Below are positions 34,571-43,505 of a DNA stretch of 64,000 nt, piece by piece (position 1 is the stretch's first letter; the number at the start of each line of letters is the position of its first letter). Below the pieces are notes generated by a model that saw nothing but the letters and a program-made list of their open reading frames with translations, did not search any database and had not been told where the DNA came from. The DNA comes from Gloeobacter violaceus PCC 7421 (lineage in GTDB: Bacteria > Cyanobacteriota > Cyanobacteriia > Gloeobacterales > Gloeobacteraceae). A program made the translations under genes and the position numbers. The stretch spans positions 3,720,001 through 3,784,000 of the forward strand of contig NC_005125.1 of assembly GCF_000011385.1 (NCBI RefSeq). The letters are read 5' to 3'.

Positions 34571-37500
34571 GTGGACGTGGGCCGAGAACCTGAGCAACAG
34601 CAGCCTGGCGACCTTGATCTGTTTGCGGTGGTCGGGATCGGTGCGTCTGCCGGGGGATTGGAAGCTTTCACCCAGTTGCTGAGCCACCTGCCAAACCATA
34701 CGGGCATGGCGTTTGTGCTGGTTCAGCACCTGGATCCGAGCCATCGCAGCCTGCTTGCTGAATTGCTGTCGAGGACGACCCAGCTGCCGGTGGTCGAGGT
34801 GCACGATGGGATGACCCTGGAAGCGGATCGCGTCTATGTGATTCCGCCCAATACCCAGATGACCCTGGCGCGCGGGGCGCTGCAACTGGCACCCCGCGAG
34901 AAGGTCCAGGGCCGGTACATGCCGATCGACGCTTTTTTCCGTTCGCTGGCACAGGAGCGGGGCAGCCGGGCGATCGGTGTTGTGCTCTCAGGAAGCGATG
35001 GCGACGGTGCCCTGGGATTGGAGGCGATCAAGGCGGCCGGCGGGATTACCTTTGCCCAGTGCGAGGCATCGGCACAGTTCAGCGACATGCCCCACAGGGC
35101 TGCGGCGACCGGTGTCGACTTCATCCTGCCCCCGCAGGCGATTGCCGAGGAACTGGTCAAAATCAGCGCTCATCCTTACGTGATCCCGGCCCGATCAAAC
35201 ATGCCGGCGGACGAGGAGGCGCTGCCCTCCGTCTTCGCGCTGCTGCAGGCCGCCACGGGAGCCGACTTTACGTACTACAAGCGCACCACTTTGCTGCGGC
35301 GGCTGCGGCGGCGGATGGTTCTGCACAAGCTGGAGCGCCTGGTGGACTACGTTCGTCACCTGCAGGACAACCCCGGCGAGGTGCAGACGCTGTACGAGGA
35401 GATCCTGATTTCGGTCACCAGTTTCTTTCGAGATCCCGATGTCTTCGCAGCGCTGCAGGAAAAAGTCTTTGCGGGCATCTGCCAGGGCAAGGCGGCCGGT
35501 TCGCCCATCCGGGTCTGGGTGCCAGGCTGTGCCACTGGTGAAGAAGTCTATTCGATCGCCATCACCTTGCTGGAATGGCTGGGACCGCAAGCGCACGAGA
35601 CCCCCATCCAGATCTTCGGCACCGACATCAGCGAAGCTGCCGTCGAAAAGGCCCGACTCGGTATCTACAAAGAAGAGGCGGTCGCGAATGTCTCACCTGG
35701 CCGCCTTCGACAATTCTTTGTGCAGGTGGCGGCCGGCTATCAGATCGGCAAGTCGGTGCGCGAGCTGTGCGTCTTCGCGAGACAAAACCTGAGCAGCGAT
35801 CCACCCTTCTCCAACATGGATCTGATCAGCTGCCGCAACGTGCTGATTTATTTGGAACCGACTCTGCAAAAGCGGGTGCTGCCGATTTTTCACTACAGCC
35901 TCAAGCCCACGGGCTTCCTGGTGCTGGGTAGCTCGGAGAGCACAGGAGAATTCACAGACCTGTTTGCCGTGGTGGACAAAAAGCACAAGATCTACACCAG
36001 AACGGCGGCTCCCAGCCGCTTGAGCTTTGACTTCGTCACCGGCGACTATCGCCTCGCCCGGGCGAGGCGCGGTGGGCTGACCGGCGAGGCCACCTGGGCC
36101 GGTTTGAATATCCAGCAACAAGCCGACCGGATCGTCTTGAACCGCTATGCCCCGGCCGGGGTGCTGACGAACGACCGGCTCGAAATCCTGCAATTTCGCG
36201 GAGAGACCGGTGCCTACTTGCGCCCCGCCCCGGGCGAGCCGAGTTTCAACTTGCTGAAGATGGCCCGGCCCGGCTTGCTGCCGGAACTGCACACGGCCAT
36301 CTACCAGGCGAAAAGCCAGGAAGGTGCGGTCGAGAAAGCGGGTTTACGGGTCGAAGGCAACGACGGACCGAGGCACATTCGTATCGTAGTGATCGCTTTT
36401 AAGGTTCCCCCGGCCGACGAGCGCTATTTTCTGGTGCTGTTCGAAACGATGGACCCGGTCATGCCTGCCGCACCGGAAGCCCGCCATCGGCACGACAGTG
36501 ACCAGAGGATCGATCCGGAGCCTGAAATCAGCCGGCTCCGGCAGGAGCTGACGATCGTCAGGCAGGAGTTGGTCCACACCCAGGCCTATCTGCAATCGAT
36601 CATCGAAGAACAGGAGGCCACCAACCAGTCCCTGACGACGGCCAACGAGGAGATCCTTTCGAGCAACGAGGAGTTGCAGAGCACCAACGAGGAACTGCAA
36701 ACCGCCAAAGAAGAGATCCAGTCGGCCAACGAAGAATTGCGCACGACCAACGAGGAACTGCAAAGCCGCAATCTCGAAGCCCGTCAAGTCAACAACGACC
36801 TGCTGAATCTGCTCAGCAACGTCAACATTCCGATTTTGATGCTGACCAACGACCTGCGCATCCGTCGCTTCACCCCGGCGGCCCAGAGACTTTTCAACTT
36901 GATCGCGACCGACGTCGGGCGATCGCTCAGCGACATCCGGCTCAACTTCCACGCCCCCGATCTGGAGGAGTCGCTGCTGGAGGTGATCGACACCCTCAGC
37001 CCCAAAGAACGGGAGGTTCAGGATCTCGAAGGGTACTGGTATCTTTTGCGCATCCGGCCCTACCGGACGGTCGACCATCAGATCGATGGGGTGGTGCTGG
37101 CGCTGGTGGATATTGACGCCCTCAAAAACAGCGCGCAGTTGCTCGAAGCGGCCCGGATTTACGCCGAGAGCATCGTCGAGACGGTGCGGGGACCGCTGTT
37201 GGTGCTCGATTCCGACCTGCGGGTAAGAACGGCGAACCGGGCTTTTTATCAAACTTTCCAGACAGTACCGGCGCAGACGGAGGGGCAACGGCTCTTTGAG
37301 CTGGCGGGTGGTCAGTGGGACATCCCGCGGCTGCGCCTGATGCTCGAGAACCTGCTGCTCCACAATGCCCAACTCCTCGATTACGAGGTGGAGCATGACT
37401 TTGAGAACGTCGGCCGTCGGGTCATGCTGCTCAATGCCCAGGAGATTTTGGCGCCTGAGCAGGACCGCTTGATCTTGTTGGCCCTCGAAGACATCACCGA

Positions 37501-38248
37501 GCAAAAGCGGACGCAGCAGAGTCAACAGATGGCCCTGCAGAAGGAGTACGAACTCAACGAACTAAAATCGCGCTTGATTGCGATGACTTCCCACGAATTT
37601 CGCACGCCCCTCAGCACGATCATCCTCTCGACCCAACTGCTTTCCAGTGACAGTCCCCACCAATCTGCCCAGAAGCGGCTCAAGCAACAGCAGCGCATCG
37701 AGCGGGCCATCGAGCAGATGACCGACCTGCTGGACGGCATCTTGAGTATCGGCCAGGCCGAAATCGACCAAGTGCAGATCCGGCGGGTGCCGCTCGATCT
37801 CGAAAGTTTCTGCCGTCAACTCGTCGAGGAAATGCAGGCGGCGCCGGGCGGCGCCCACCGGCCCGCTTTTGAGAGCGCCGGACAGTGCCGGGGCGCCAAC
37901 CTGGATGCCGTCATGCTCCGACAGATCCTCAGCAACCTGCTCACCAACGCGCTCAAGTATTCCGCACCGGACAGCACAGTCCGTCTGCAGCTCGCCTGCC
38001 GGGATGGGCAGGCCGTCTTCACGGTCGTCGATGAGGGCATCGGCATCGCTGTCGAGGATCAAGAACGGCTGTTCGAGCCCTTCTACCGGGGGCGCAATGT
38101 CGCCAACATTCCCGGCTCCGGCCTCGGTCTTGCCATCGTCAGGAGGCTGGTCGAGCTGTTAAAGGGGCGGCTCGCCTTCGAAAGCCGTCCCCAGCAAGGA
38201 ACCACGTTCACCGTTGCCCTGCCCCTCGAGGAGCCGGCCGATGACTGA
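34571..38248 (+). CDS. CheB-CheR-PAS hybrid histidine kinase
   Basis: 1225 residues from a GTG with GGGAGG upstream. Order: CheB methylesterase (~18-200; Ser26 in GASAGG, His53 in QHLDPSH, aspartate in SGSDGDGALG). CheR methyltransferase follows (~215-475; TSFFRDPDVF, WVPGCATGEEVYSIA, FGTDISEAAVEKAR, DLISCRNVLIYLE). Then a long coiled coil (~650-740, many NEELQ/NEEL heptads) and two PAS-like domains (~745-985). The C-terminus has HisKA with His1008 in TSHEFRTP and HATPase (NLLTNALKYS, DEGIGI, GSGLGLAI). No receiver of its own. The response regulator gene overlaps its end by 8 bases, so they form one two-component pair. Presumably cytoplasmic; no membrane helices. Confidence 0.92.
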   Translation: MDVGREPEQQQPGDLDLFAVVGIGASAGGLEAFTQLLSHLPNHTGMAFVLVQHLDPSHRSLLAELLSRTTQLPVVEVHDGMTLEADRVYVIPPNTQMTLARGALQLAPREKVQGRYMPIDAFFRSLAQERGSRAIGVVLSGSDGDGALGLEAIKAAGGITFAQCEASAQFSDMPHRAAATGVDFILPPQAIAEELVKISAHPYVIPARSNMPADEEALPSVFALLQAATGADFTYYKRTTLLRRLRRRMVLHKLERLVDYVRHLQDNPGEVQTLYEEILISVTSFFRDPDVFAALQEKVFAGICQGKAAGSPIRVWVPGCATGEEVYSIAITLLEWLGPQAHETPIQIFGTDISEAAVEKARLGIYKEEAVANVSPGRLRQFFVQVAAGYQIGKSVRELCVFARQNLSSDPPFSNMDLISCRNVLIYLEPTLQKRVLPIFHYSLKPTGFLVLGSSESTGEFTDLFAVVDKKHKIYTRTAAPSRLSFDFVTGDYRLARARRGGLTGEATWAGLNIQQQADRIVLNRYAPAGVLTNDRLEILQFRGETGAYLRPAPGEPSFNLLKMARPGLLPELHTAIYQAKSQEGAVEKAGLRVEGNDGPRHIRIVVIAFKVPPADERYFLVLFETMDPVMPAAPEARHRHDSDQRIDPEPEISRLRQELTIVRQELVHTQAYLQSIIEEQEATNQSLTTANEEILSSNEELQSTNEELQTAKEEIQSANEELRTTNEELQSRNLEARQVNNDLLNLLSNVNIPILMLTNDLRIRRFTPAAQRLFNLIATDVGRSLSDIRLNFHAPDLEESLLEVIDTLSPKEREVQDLEGYWYLLRIRPYRTVDHQIDGVVLALVDIDALKNSAQLLEAARIYAESIVETVRGPLLVLDSDLRVRTANRAFYQTFQTVPAQTEGQRLFELAGGQWDIPRLRLMLENLLLHNAQLLDYEVEHDFENVGRRVMLLNAQEILAPEQDRLILLALEDITEQKRTQQSQQMALQKEYELNELKSRLIAMTSHEFRTPLSTIILSTQLLSSDSPHQSAQKRLKQQQRIERAIEQMTDLLDGILSIGQAEIDQVQIRRVPLDLESFCRQLVEEMQAAPGGAHRPAFESAGQCRGANLDAVMLRQILSNLLTNALKYSAPDSTVRLQLACRDGQAVFTVVDEGIGIAVEDQERLFEPFYRGRNVANIPGSGLGLAIVRRLVELLKGRLAFESRPQQGTTFTVALPLEEPADD

Positions 38249-39215
38249 CATTCTCGTGATCGAAGATGATGCCCTCGTCCGGGAGAGCGTCCTGGAAGTG
38301 CTCGAAGCCCAGGGCTTTCGGGCCATCGGCGCCCAGAACGGACAGGTGGGCCTTCGCCTCGCCGAGGAGCACCTGCCGGACTTGATCCTCTGCGATATCC
38401 TGATGCCCGGCCTCGACGGCTACGCGGTGCTGGCCGCGCTGTCGGACAATCCGCTCACCCAGGGGATTCCCTTTGTTTTTCTGACGGCGAGGGTGGCGAA
38501 GCTGAATTGGCGGCAGGCGATGGCCATGGGTGCCGACGATTATCTGCCCAAGCCCTTTACTGCCGAGGAGTTGCTGGAGACTGTCGCCATCCGGCTCAAA
38601 AAGCACGCGCTGCTTCGCTCCCTCCCAGATACTTTCAACACAAAAAAACCGGCGGCCCCACCGCAGCATTCCATCTCCCATTTTGCTCCCAACCAGGGCA
38701 TTCCCCTGCACCCGGACAGTTTCTGGCAGGTACACCACGGCCTGGTGAAGCTCAGCGCCGCCCTCGTCGAGGGTGAGCCGGTGGTGGTGGGCTGGGCCGT
38801 TGCGCCGATGCTCTTCGGGACCGATGCGGTCGAATCGGAGGTGTATTACCAGGCCTCAGCCGTGGGCCGGGTCGAACTTGCAAAATTCTCGGCCCAGGAG
38901 GTGGCCGCATCGCCCCATATGGCCCAAGCCCTGCTCTCCCGCCTGTATCAGAGCAATGCCTTGCTGGCTGTCTGTGGCCAACGGCGGGCCGATGACCGGC
39001 TGCGGGGGTTGTTGCTGCTGCTCAAACGGGAGGTGGGGGAGCCCTGCAGGGGGGGCACGCGGCTGCGGGTCCGCTTCACCCACCAGGACCTGGCCAATAC
39101 GATCGGAACGGCCCGCGCCACGGTCACCTTATTGCTGAACCGGTTCAAACAATGCGGCTGGATTGCCGTCGAGAGCGATCGCCGCCTGTGCATCTCGGAT
39201 GCGCTCCCGCACTGA
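38241..39215 (+). CDS. Response regulator with REC and CRP-type effector domains
   Basis: 324 residues. N-terminal receiver: acidic pocket IEDD, phosphoacceptor Asp52 in LILCDILMPGLDG, conserved Lys in DDYLPKPF. A linker and a sensor-like mid domain follow (~150-250). The C-terminal Crp-family helix-turn-helix is VRFTHQDLANTIGTARATVTLLLNRFKQCGWI. So it is a phosphorylation-controlled transcription factor built on a CRP/FNR chassis. It overlaps the kinase gene by 8 bases and is surely its cognate partner. Targets unknown. Confidence 0.9.
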   Translation: MTDILVIEDDALVRESVLEVLEAQGFRAIGAQNGQVGLRLAEEHLPDLILCDILMPGLDGYAVLAALSDNPLTQGIPFVFLTARVAKLNWRQAMAMGADDYLPKPFTAEELLETVAIRLKKHALLRSLPDTFNTKKPAAPPQHSISHFAPNQGIPLHPDSFWQVHHGLVKLSAALVEGEPVVVGWAVAPMLFGTDAVESEVYYQASAVGRVELAKFSAQEVAASPHMAQALLSRLYQSNALLAVCGQRRADDRLRGLLLLLKREVGEPCRGGTRLRVRFTHQDLANTIGTARATVTLLLNRFKQCGWIAVESDRRLCISDALPH

Positions 39216-39447
39216 GCGGTGCGCCATGTTGCCCAGCAACCTCCTGAATTCTGCCGTCGCGTTAGTTGACGACAACCTGCCAATAACAACTTTTGTATCA
39301 TCTGGACAGGCTTCTGGGAGCTTCCCCCTTCCATTGTCCCTACAGGCGTTCCTACTGAGGGCGTAGTCCACAGTTCAGTTCATTGTTAGAAAATTTTACA
39401 CACTCGCCCTGGCTCCTTTTTTCCTCAAAGAAGGCGCGGTGTATTGT

Positions 39448-39472
39448 GCATCACCCCTGCTTTGAGTGATGC
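39448..39472 (+). promoter_or_regulatory. 5'-leader hairpin before the 39510 gene
   Basis: GCATCAC (39448-39454) and GTGATGC (39466-39472) form a perfect 7-bp stem with an 11-base loop, about 40 bases before the start codon. It has no T-run. It could be an operator palindrome or an RNA structure. Confidence 0.3.
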
Positions 39473-39509
39473 GGACTGTTGACAGGCGTTCACAGAGGAA
39501 ATATCAACC

Positions 39510-39737
39510 ATGGGATCCATGAAGTACAGAGGTTGGACCATCGCCACCAGCAAGGCGAGCGAGGGTTTCGTGGCGTTGCTTACCGATCCCGACGGTAAAC
39601 GATTTGACGAACCGCTCGTTTTCTTGGCGAGTCCGGAGCTGGCCGAACTTTATGCCCGAAATTTCATCAACTGGTACATCGATCTTGAGGAGGAGCGTCG
39701 GATGACAGAAGGTTCGATGCGCACATCTATGATCTAG
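39510..39737 (+). CDS. Small protein of unknown function
   Basis: 75 residues with a good GAGGAAA site 9 bases before the ATG. YRGWTIATSKASEGFVALLTDPDGKRF followed by an acidic helix (FLASPELAELYARNFINWYIDLEEERR) resembles many small cyanobacterial proteins with a beta-hairpin plus helix. No name can be assigned. Confidence 0.65.
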   Translation: MGSMKYRGWTIATSKASEGFVALLTDPDGKRFDEPLVFLASPELAELYARNFINWYIDLEEERRMTEGSMRTSMI

Positions 39738-39838
39738 CGCCGGGCCTCTCCAAACGGCCGGCTCCACGCCCCCGCATCAATCCATTGGAGCCTACAAATC
39801 GGCTTCAGATGTTTACAAACAATTGTTGGAGTTTAACC

Positions 39839-40153
39839 ATGTACGGACAGACAAGCAATACGTCGGACGCCCGGGATGGCGATTGGTGGTTGGAAGTGAC
39901 CACAGACGAGCCCTTCTTGTACGCATTCGGTCCCTTTGACAGTCCGGAAGAAGCTGCGCAATCCGTCGGCAGGTACGTCCCCGACCTTACGTCCGAGGGG
40001 TGGCAGGTGGTGCGCCAGAAGGTGCTCCGGCAAGAACATCTCTCCGACCAGTTGCCTCCCAGATTCAAGGGTGTACTGCTTCAGGCGGCCCTTTTCAGAG
40101 GCTGGAAATGCCGTGGCGCAAGAAGACGACAAGCGACACGAGGTTTAAAATAA
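39839..40153 (+). CDS. DUF1816-like protein
   Basis: 104 residues from the ATG at 39839 with GGAG upstream. WWLEVTTDEPFLYAFGPFDSPEEAAQSVGRYVPDLTSEGW matches the short DUF1816-type domain common in cyanobacteria; the C-terminal ~35 residues are basic and unusual. The previous gene ends 101 bases upstream on the same strand. Confidence 0.68.
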   Translation: MYGQTSNTSDARDGDWWLEVTTDEPFLYAFGPFDSPEEAAQSVGRYVPDLTSEGWQVVRQKVLRQEHLSDQLPPRFKGVLLQAALFRGWKCRGARRRQATRGLK

Positions 40154-40169
40154 GCCAATCAGGGTGGAA

Positions 40170-40437
40170 GTTGTGGTTTCGCGATATCGAGGGCACCCTG
40201 GCCGGCTTCTGAACGCCGCCCTTTGCGGCGGGGATCAACGTACCCGGCTACCACCTGCACTTTATCAGCGCCGATCGCAAACTCGGCGGCCACTTGCTTG
40301 AGTGCACGATCGGGCAGGTGACCGTGCAGGTGCACCACACCCCCGAGCGGCACCTGGCGGTGCCGCGCTCACCGGAATTTCAGCGGGCCGACTTGGCTGC
40401 GGACACCGGCGCGGAACTGGACCGGGCCGAGAAATAG
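40170..40437 (+). pseudogene. 3' remnant of alpha-acetolactate decarboxylase (budA-like)
   Basis: The plus-strand frame reads FRDIEGTLAGF, stop, TPPFAAGINVPGYHLHFISADRKLGGHLLECTIGQ, and on to a TAG at 40435. The segment GYHLHFISADR-x3-GGH contains the three zinc histidines of acetolactate decarboxylase. The in-frame TGA at 40210-40212 stands where the family has tryptophan, and everything upstream of about residue 150 is missing. So this is a decayed C-terminal third. Base composition resembles its surroundings. Confidence 0.78.
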
Positions 40438-40565
40438 TTCCCCCATCGCCGAAAATTTCCCAATTTATGTAACACAACACACAAAAAGCGTGGACAGCCT
40501 GTGGATGCTCTCCTAGGTTGGAAATTGTTCGCTCAGAACGGTTTCTTTTTGGAGGTGCATTGGCC

Positions 40566-41276
40566 ATGGTTACGAACGTTGTGCGGGCGCTGAGGCAGGG
40601 TGCTTGGATCGCCGGTTTCGTTGCCGTTGGGCAGTTGGCGTCGATGGCTGCCGTTTCTGCCGATCCGGTTCAACTGCGGTTGCAGCCGCAGCGGCCGACG
40701 GCGGCGGTCAACCCGATCGATTTCGGAGCCAACCGCTATATCCTGACCGACGAGGCATTCGCTCAGGCAGTAAGCGAGTATCTGCAGGGCCGGCCCGATC
40801 GGGCAGTGGTGCAATTTGGCGAAGCGGTGCGGCTCGATCCGAAGGACGGACCGGCCTTCAACAACCGGGCCAACGCCCGCACGGCCCTGGGCGATTCCCA
40901 GGGGGCGCTCGCCGACTACGACCGGGCGGTGGAACTGGACCCAGGCTACGCATTTATCTACTTCAACCGGGGAATCACGAAGAGCGGTCTTGGAGATCGG
41001 CAGGGGGCGCTCGCCGACTACGATCAGGCCCTCGAGATCGATCCGCTCAACGTGTTTGCCTACAACAACCGGGGCATTCTCCGCTATAAACTCGGCGACC
41101 GCGCCGGGTCGCTCACCGACTTCGACCGGGCGCTCAGGCTCGATCCCACCTACGCTTTTGCCTACCACAACCGCGGTATCGTGCGCTCCAAGTTGGGCGA
41201 CAGTCGCGGGGCGGAGGCCGATTCACAAAAGGCGGCGGAACTCATGGGCAAGTCGCCGCGCCGGCGGTCGGCCTGA
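40566..41276 (+). CDS. Secreted TPR-repeat protein (short)
   Basis: 236 residues from the ATG at 40566, preceded by a GGAGG site. Signal peptide (VVRALRQGAWIAGFVAVGQLASMAAVSA), then a linker and about four to five TPR units of the A.ADYD.A..LDP.YA...NRG type. A shorter relative of the protein at 20186. Probably a periplasmic adaptor. Confidence 0.82.
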   Translation: MVTNVVRALRQGAWIAGFVAVGQLASMAAVSADPVQLRLQPQRPTAAVNPIDFGANRYILTDEAFAQAVSEYLQGRPDRAVVQFGEAVRLDPKDGPAFNNRANARTALGDSQGALADYDRAVELDPGYAFIYFNRGITKSGLGDRQGALADYDQALEIDPLNVFAYNNRGILRYKLGDRAGSLTDFDRALRLDPTYAFAYHNRGIVRSKLGDSRGAEADSQKAAELMGKSPRRRSA

Positions 41277-41421
41277 AGGTCTCCTAGGCGTCGCAACGGC
41301 CAGCTCTGTGGCCAAAGTTTGTTCGATTTGTCGAGTGCTAAACCGGATATTCGACGCCTCGTTTCGTGGCCTACCTTACAGTAGAGTGGGAACTGTGGTA
41401 GCCGCGTCGAAGCACAAAAAA

Positions 41422-41868
41422 ATGGCGGCGGTTGATCCCATCAGGATCGCCGCCACCACATCCTCCCTACTTGGCTATGTGTATGGAATTAAATTGTACA
41501 GCATTCCTGGAGAATTACGGGAGTTTATTTTGAATCATTTGGCGAGTCCTACCACCCGGTACGCTACGGTAGGAAAGATCTACGTCCCGCCAGGGTCGGG
41601 CGCCCGTTCACCGAGAGGAGCGATTGTGGAGGAGGAGTTTCGTTACCAAACCGAAGACTGCGTCGTCGTTTGCCCGGAGTGCCAGGCGAGCAGCGCCGGA
41701 GATTTGCAGCCGACCCTCAAGAGGCTCGCCGGTTGTCAGAACTGCAAGCAGGACATCGACGAGGACGGCGAATTGAGCGGCGTCGGCGATGCCATTCTCA
41801 GTGCCCTGTCGCGTCGGTACGGCTCCGCGGTGGTCTGGCAGGAGTGGAAAGCGATCTCCAAACTTTGA
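41422..41868 (+). CDS. Protein with a C-terminal two-CxxC Zn ribbon, unknown function
   Basis: 148 residues from the ATG at 41422; GTGs at 41386 and 41398 are alternatives. A helical N-terminal half (IRIAATTSSLLGYVYGIKLYSIPGELREFILNHL) precedes CPECQASSAGD ... CQNCKQDIDEDGEL, a CxxC pair set that should hold zinc. No family recognised. Convergent with the zf-TFIIB gene. Confidence 0.6.
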   Translation: MAAVDPIRIAATTSSLLGYVYGIKLYSIPGELREFILNHLASPTTRYATVGKIYVPPGSGARSPRGAIVEEEFRYQTEDCVVVCPECQASSAGDLQPTLKRLAGCQNCKQDIDEDGELSGVGDAILSALSRRYGSAVVWQEWKAISKL

Positions 41869-41883
41869 TCCGGGGCATCCGGC

Positions 41884-42261
41884 TCAATCCGGCAGGATGT
41901 AGGTCACAAAAAAGTTCTTGAGGTTGGCAAGCAAGCCCTTTTCGCGCAGACGGTCGAGTTCGCCGCCGTCGAGCCAGCGCCCGCCGCAGGTGGGGCAGAC
42001 GTCCATCTGTACGTCCGCCGCCTTCACGTCGTTGACCATGTCCAACAGGGTGCCGTCGCGTGGGCAATTGAGCGGCACGATCGTCCGCCTGCCGCCCGGT
42101 CTGCCGCTGAGCTTGATCCCCTCCAGGTTTTGTTTTGCTACCAGGGCGGTCATTTCGCTCACATCGAACCAGATACCGAGGCAGTTGGGGCACTGATCGA
42201 CTTCGATGTCGTCGGATTTGACCGTCTTCAGTTCATTGTCAGTGCAGCGGGGACATTTCAT
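41884..42261 (-). CDS. zf-TFIIB domain protein
   Basis: 125 residues from the ATG at 42261. Two copies of the small zinc-ribbon (MKCPRCTDNELKTV..DDIEVDQCPNCLGIWFDVSEM and LNCPRDGTLLDMV..ADVQMDVCPTCGGRWLDGGEL) define zf-TFIIB, which appears in many bacterial genomes with unknown roles, often DNA-related. The start lies within the end of truA (23-base overlap), so it is translated with that operon. Confidence 0.88.
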   Translation of the reverse strand: MKCPRCTDNELKTVKSDDIEVDQCPNCLGIWFDVSEMTALVAKQNLEGIKLSGRPGGRRTIVPLNCPRDGTLLDMVNDVKAADVQMDVCPTCGGRWLDGGELDRLREKGLLANLKNFFVTYILPD

Positions 42262-43153
42262 GGGGCGGTCGCTCCTCTCGAGATTCCAAATCGCCATTTC
42301 CCAGTCTAGCTTCTGGCTTTTCCTGCCCAGTATGACATCGGGCAAAACCGATTCCGTTCGTCTTGAACGGATCGTCCGGGTAGCCCACCCCCACCAGACA
42401 CAGTCCCTGGGGTGGGGCGGCGTACTTGACTTGTTCGCGGTTGCCGGCCTGCCACAGACCGGCGAAGCGCTCCACACTCCAGCGCCCCGACCCCACCTCG
42501 GCCAGTGCTCCAATCAACAGGCGCATCATCCCGTACAGAAAACTGTTGGCCCGCACCCGAATCGCGATTTGCTCCCCCTCGCGGGTACACTCGGCTGTAT
42601 AGACATGGACCAGGGAGTGGGGGCGGCTGGAGCCGGCGCGGCGAAACGCCCGAAAATCGTGGTGGCCCGGCAAAGTGGCCAGGGCTGCCGCCACCGCTTC
42701 GCTGTCGAGGGGGCAATAGGGGTAGTACCAGCTCTGGGCGCGCACGAATAGGTCGGGCACGGTGCTGTTGTGGATGCAGTAGCGGTACTCACGCCACAGC
42801 GCGGTGAAGCGCGCGTGCCAGTGGTCGCTCACGTAGGCCGCCGCGCGCACGGCGATGTCGTCGGGAAGCAAGCTGTTGAGACCGCGCACCCAGGTCTCGG
42901 GGGCCAGCTTTTTGTGGGTATCAAAGTGGACGACCTGGCCGCTCGCGTGCACACCGGTGTCGGTGCGCCCCGCCGCGTGGTAGCGCACCGGATGGCGGGC
43001 GATGCGCTCGGTCGCTTCCTCCAAACACTGCTGCACTGTGCGCTGACCCGGCTGCCATTGCCAGCCAAAAAAATGTCCCCCCAGGTACTGCACCCGGAGG
43101 GCAAGGCGCGCCGGTGCGCCTTCTACGGCGCCGCCCACCGCATCCACGGACAT
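42239..43153 (-). CDS. truA: tRNA pseudouridine(38-40) synthase
   Basis: 304 residues. The catalytic aspartate lies in the AAGRTDTGVHASGQ loop; YLGGHFFGWQWQPGQRTVQQCLEEA and FLYGMMRLLIGALAEVGSGR are further TruA signatures. The start overlaps the rplQ stop by one base (TGATG), so translation is coupled to the ribosomal operon. A C-terminal extension of ~30 residues is unremarkable. Confidence 0.94.
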   Translation of the reverse strand: MSVDAVGGAVEGAPARLALRVQYLGGHFFGWQWQPGQRTVQQCLEEATERIARHPVRYHAAGRTDTGVHASGQVVHFDTHKKLAPETWVRGLNSLLPDDIAVRAAAYVSDHWHARFTALWREYRYCIHNSTVPDLFVRAQSWYYPYCPLDSEAVAAALATLPGHHDFRAFRRAGSSRPHSLVHVYTAECTREGEQIAIRVRANSFLYGMMRLLIGALAEVGSGRWSVERFAGLWQAGNREQVKYAAPPQGLCLVGVGYPDDPFKTNGIGFARCHTGQEKPEARLGNGDLESREERPPHEMSPLH

Positions 43154-43503
43154 CAGACCAGTTCGATAATCGCCATCGGGGAGTTGTCGCCGCGGCGGGC
43201 CACCGTGCGCAGGATGCGGGTGTAACCGCCGCGGCGGCTACCGTAGCGCTCCTGGGCGGCGGCGAAGACCGATTGGACCAGTTCAGGGTCGTACAAAAAT
43301 CCGCTCGCCTGGCGGCGGGCGGCCAGGGAGCCGTCCTTGGCGAGGGTGATCATCCGATCGGCCTCGGAGCGGATGACCTTGGCGCGCGCCAGGGTAGTGC
43401 TGATGCGACCGTGGCGCAGCAGTTCGGTGGTGAGGGTGCGGATAAGGGCGTCGCGCTGGTCGGCGGGGCGACCCAGTTTCGGTACGCGGCAGCGGTGTCT
43501 CAT
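43153..43503 (-). CDS. rplQ: 50S ribosomal protein L17
   Basis: 116 residues beginning [29 protein letters not shown], the universal L17 start, and ending with the [23 protein letters not shown] tail. Follows rpoA with a 2-base gap. Confidence 0.97.
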   Translation of the reverse strand: MRHRCRVPKLGRPADQRDALIRTLTTELLRHGRISTTLARAKVIRSEADRMITLAKDGSLAARRQASGFLYDPELVQSVFAAAQERYGSRRGGYTRILRTVARRGDNSPMAIIELV

Positions 43504-43505
43504 GG

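Noticed and set aside
34571-38248. Receiver domain within the hybrid kinase
   Set aside because: The C-terminus ends right after the ATPase domain; the receiver is on the separate, overlapping gene.
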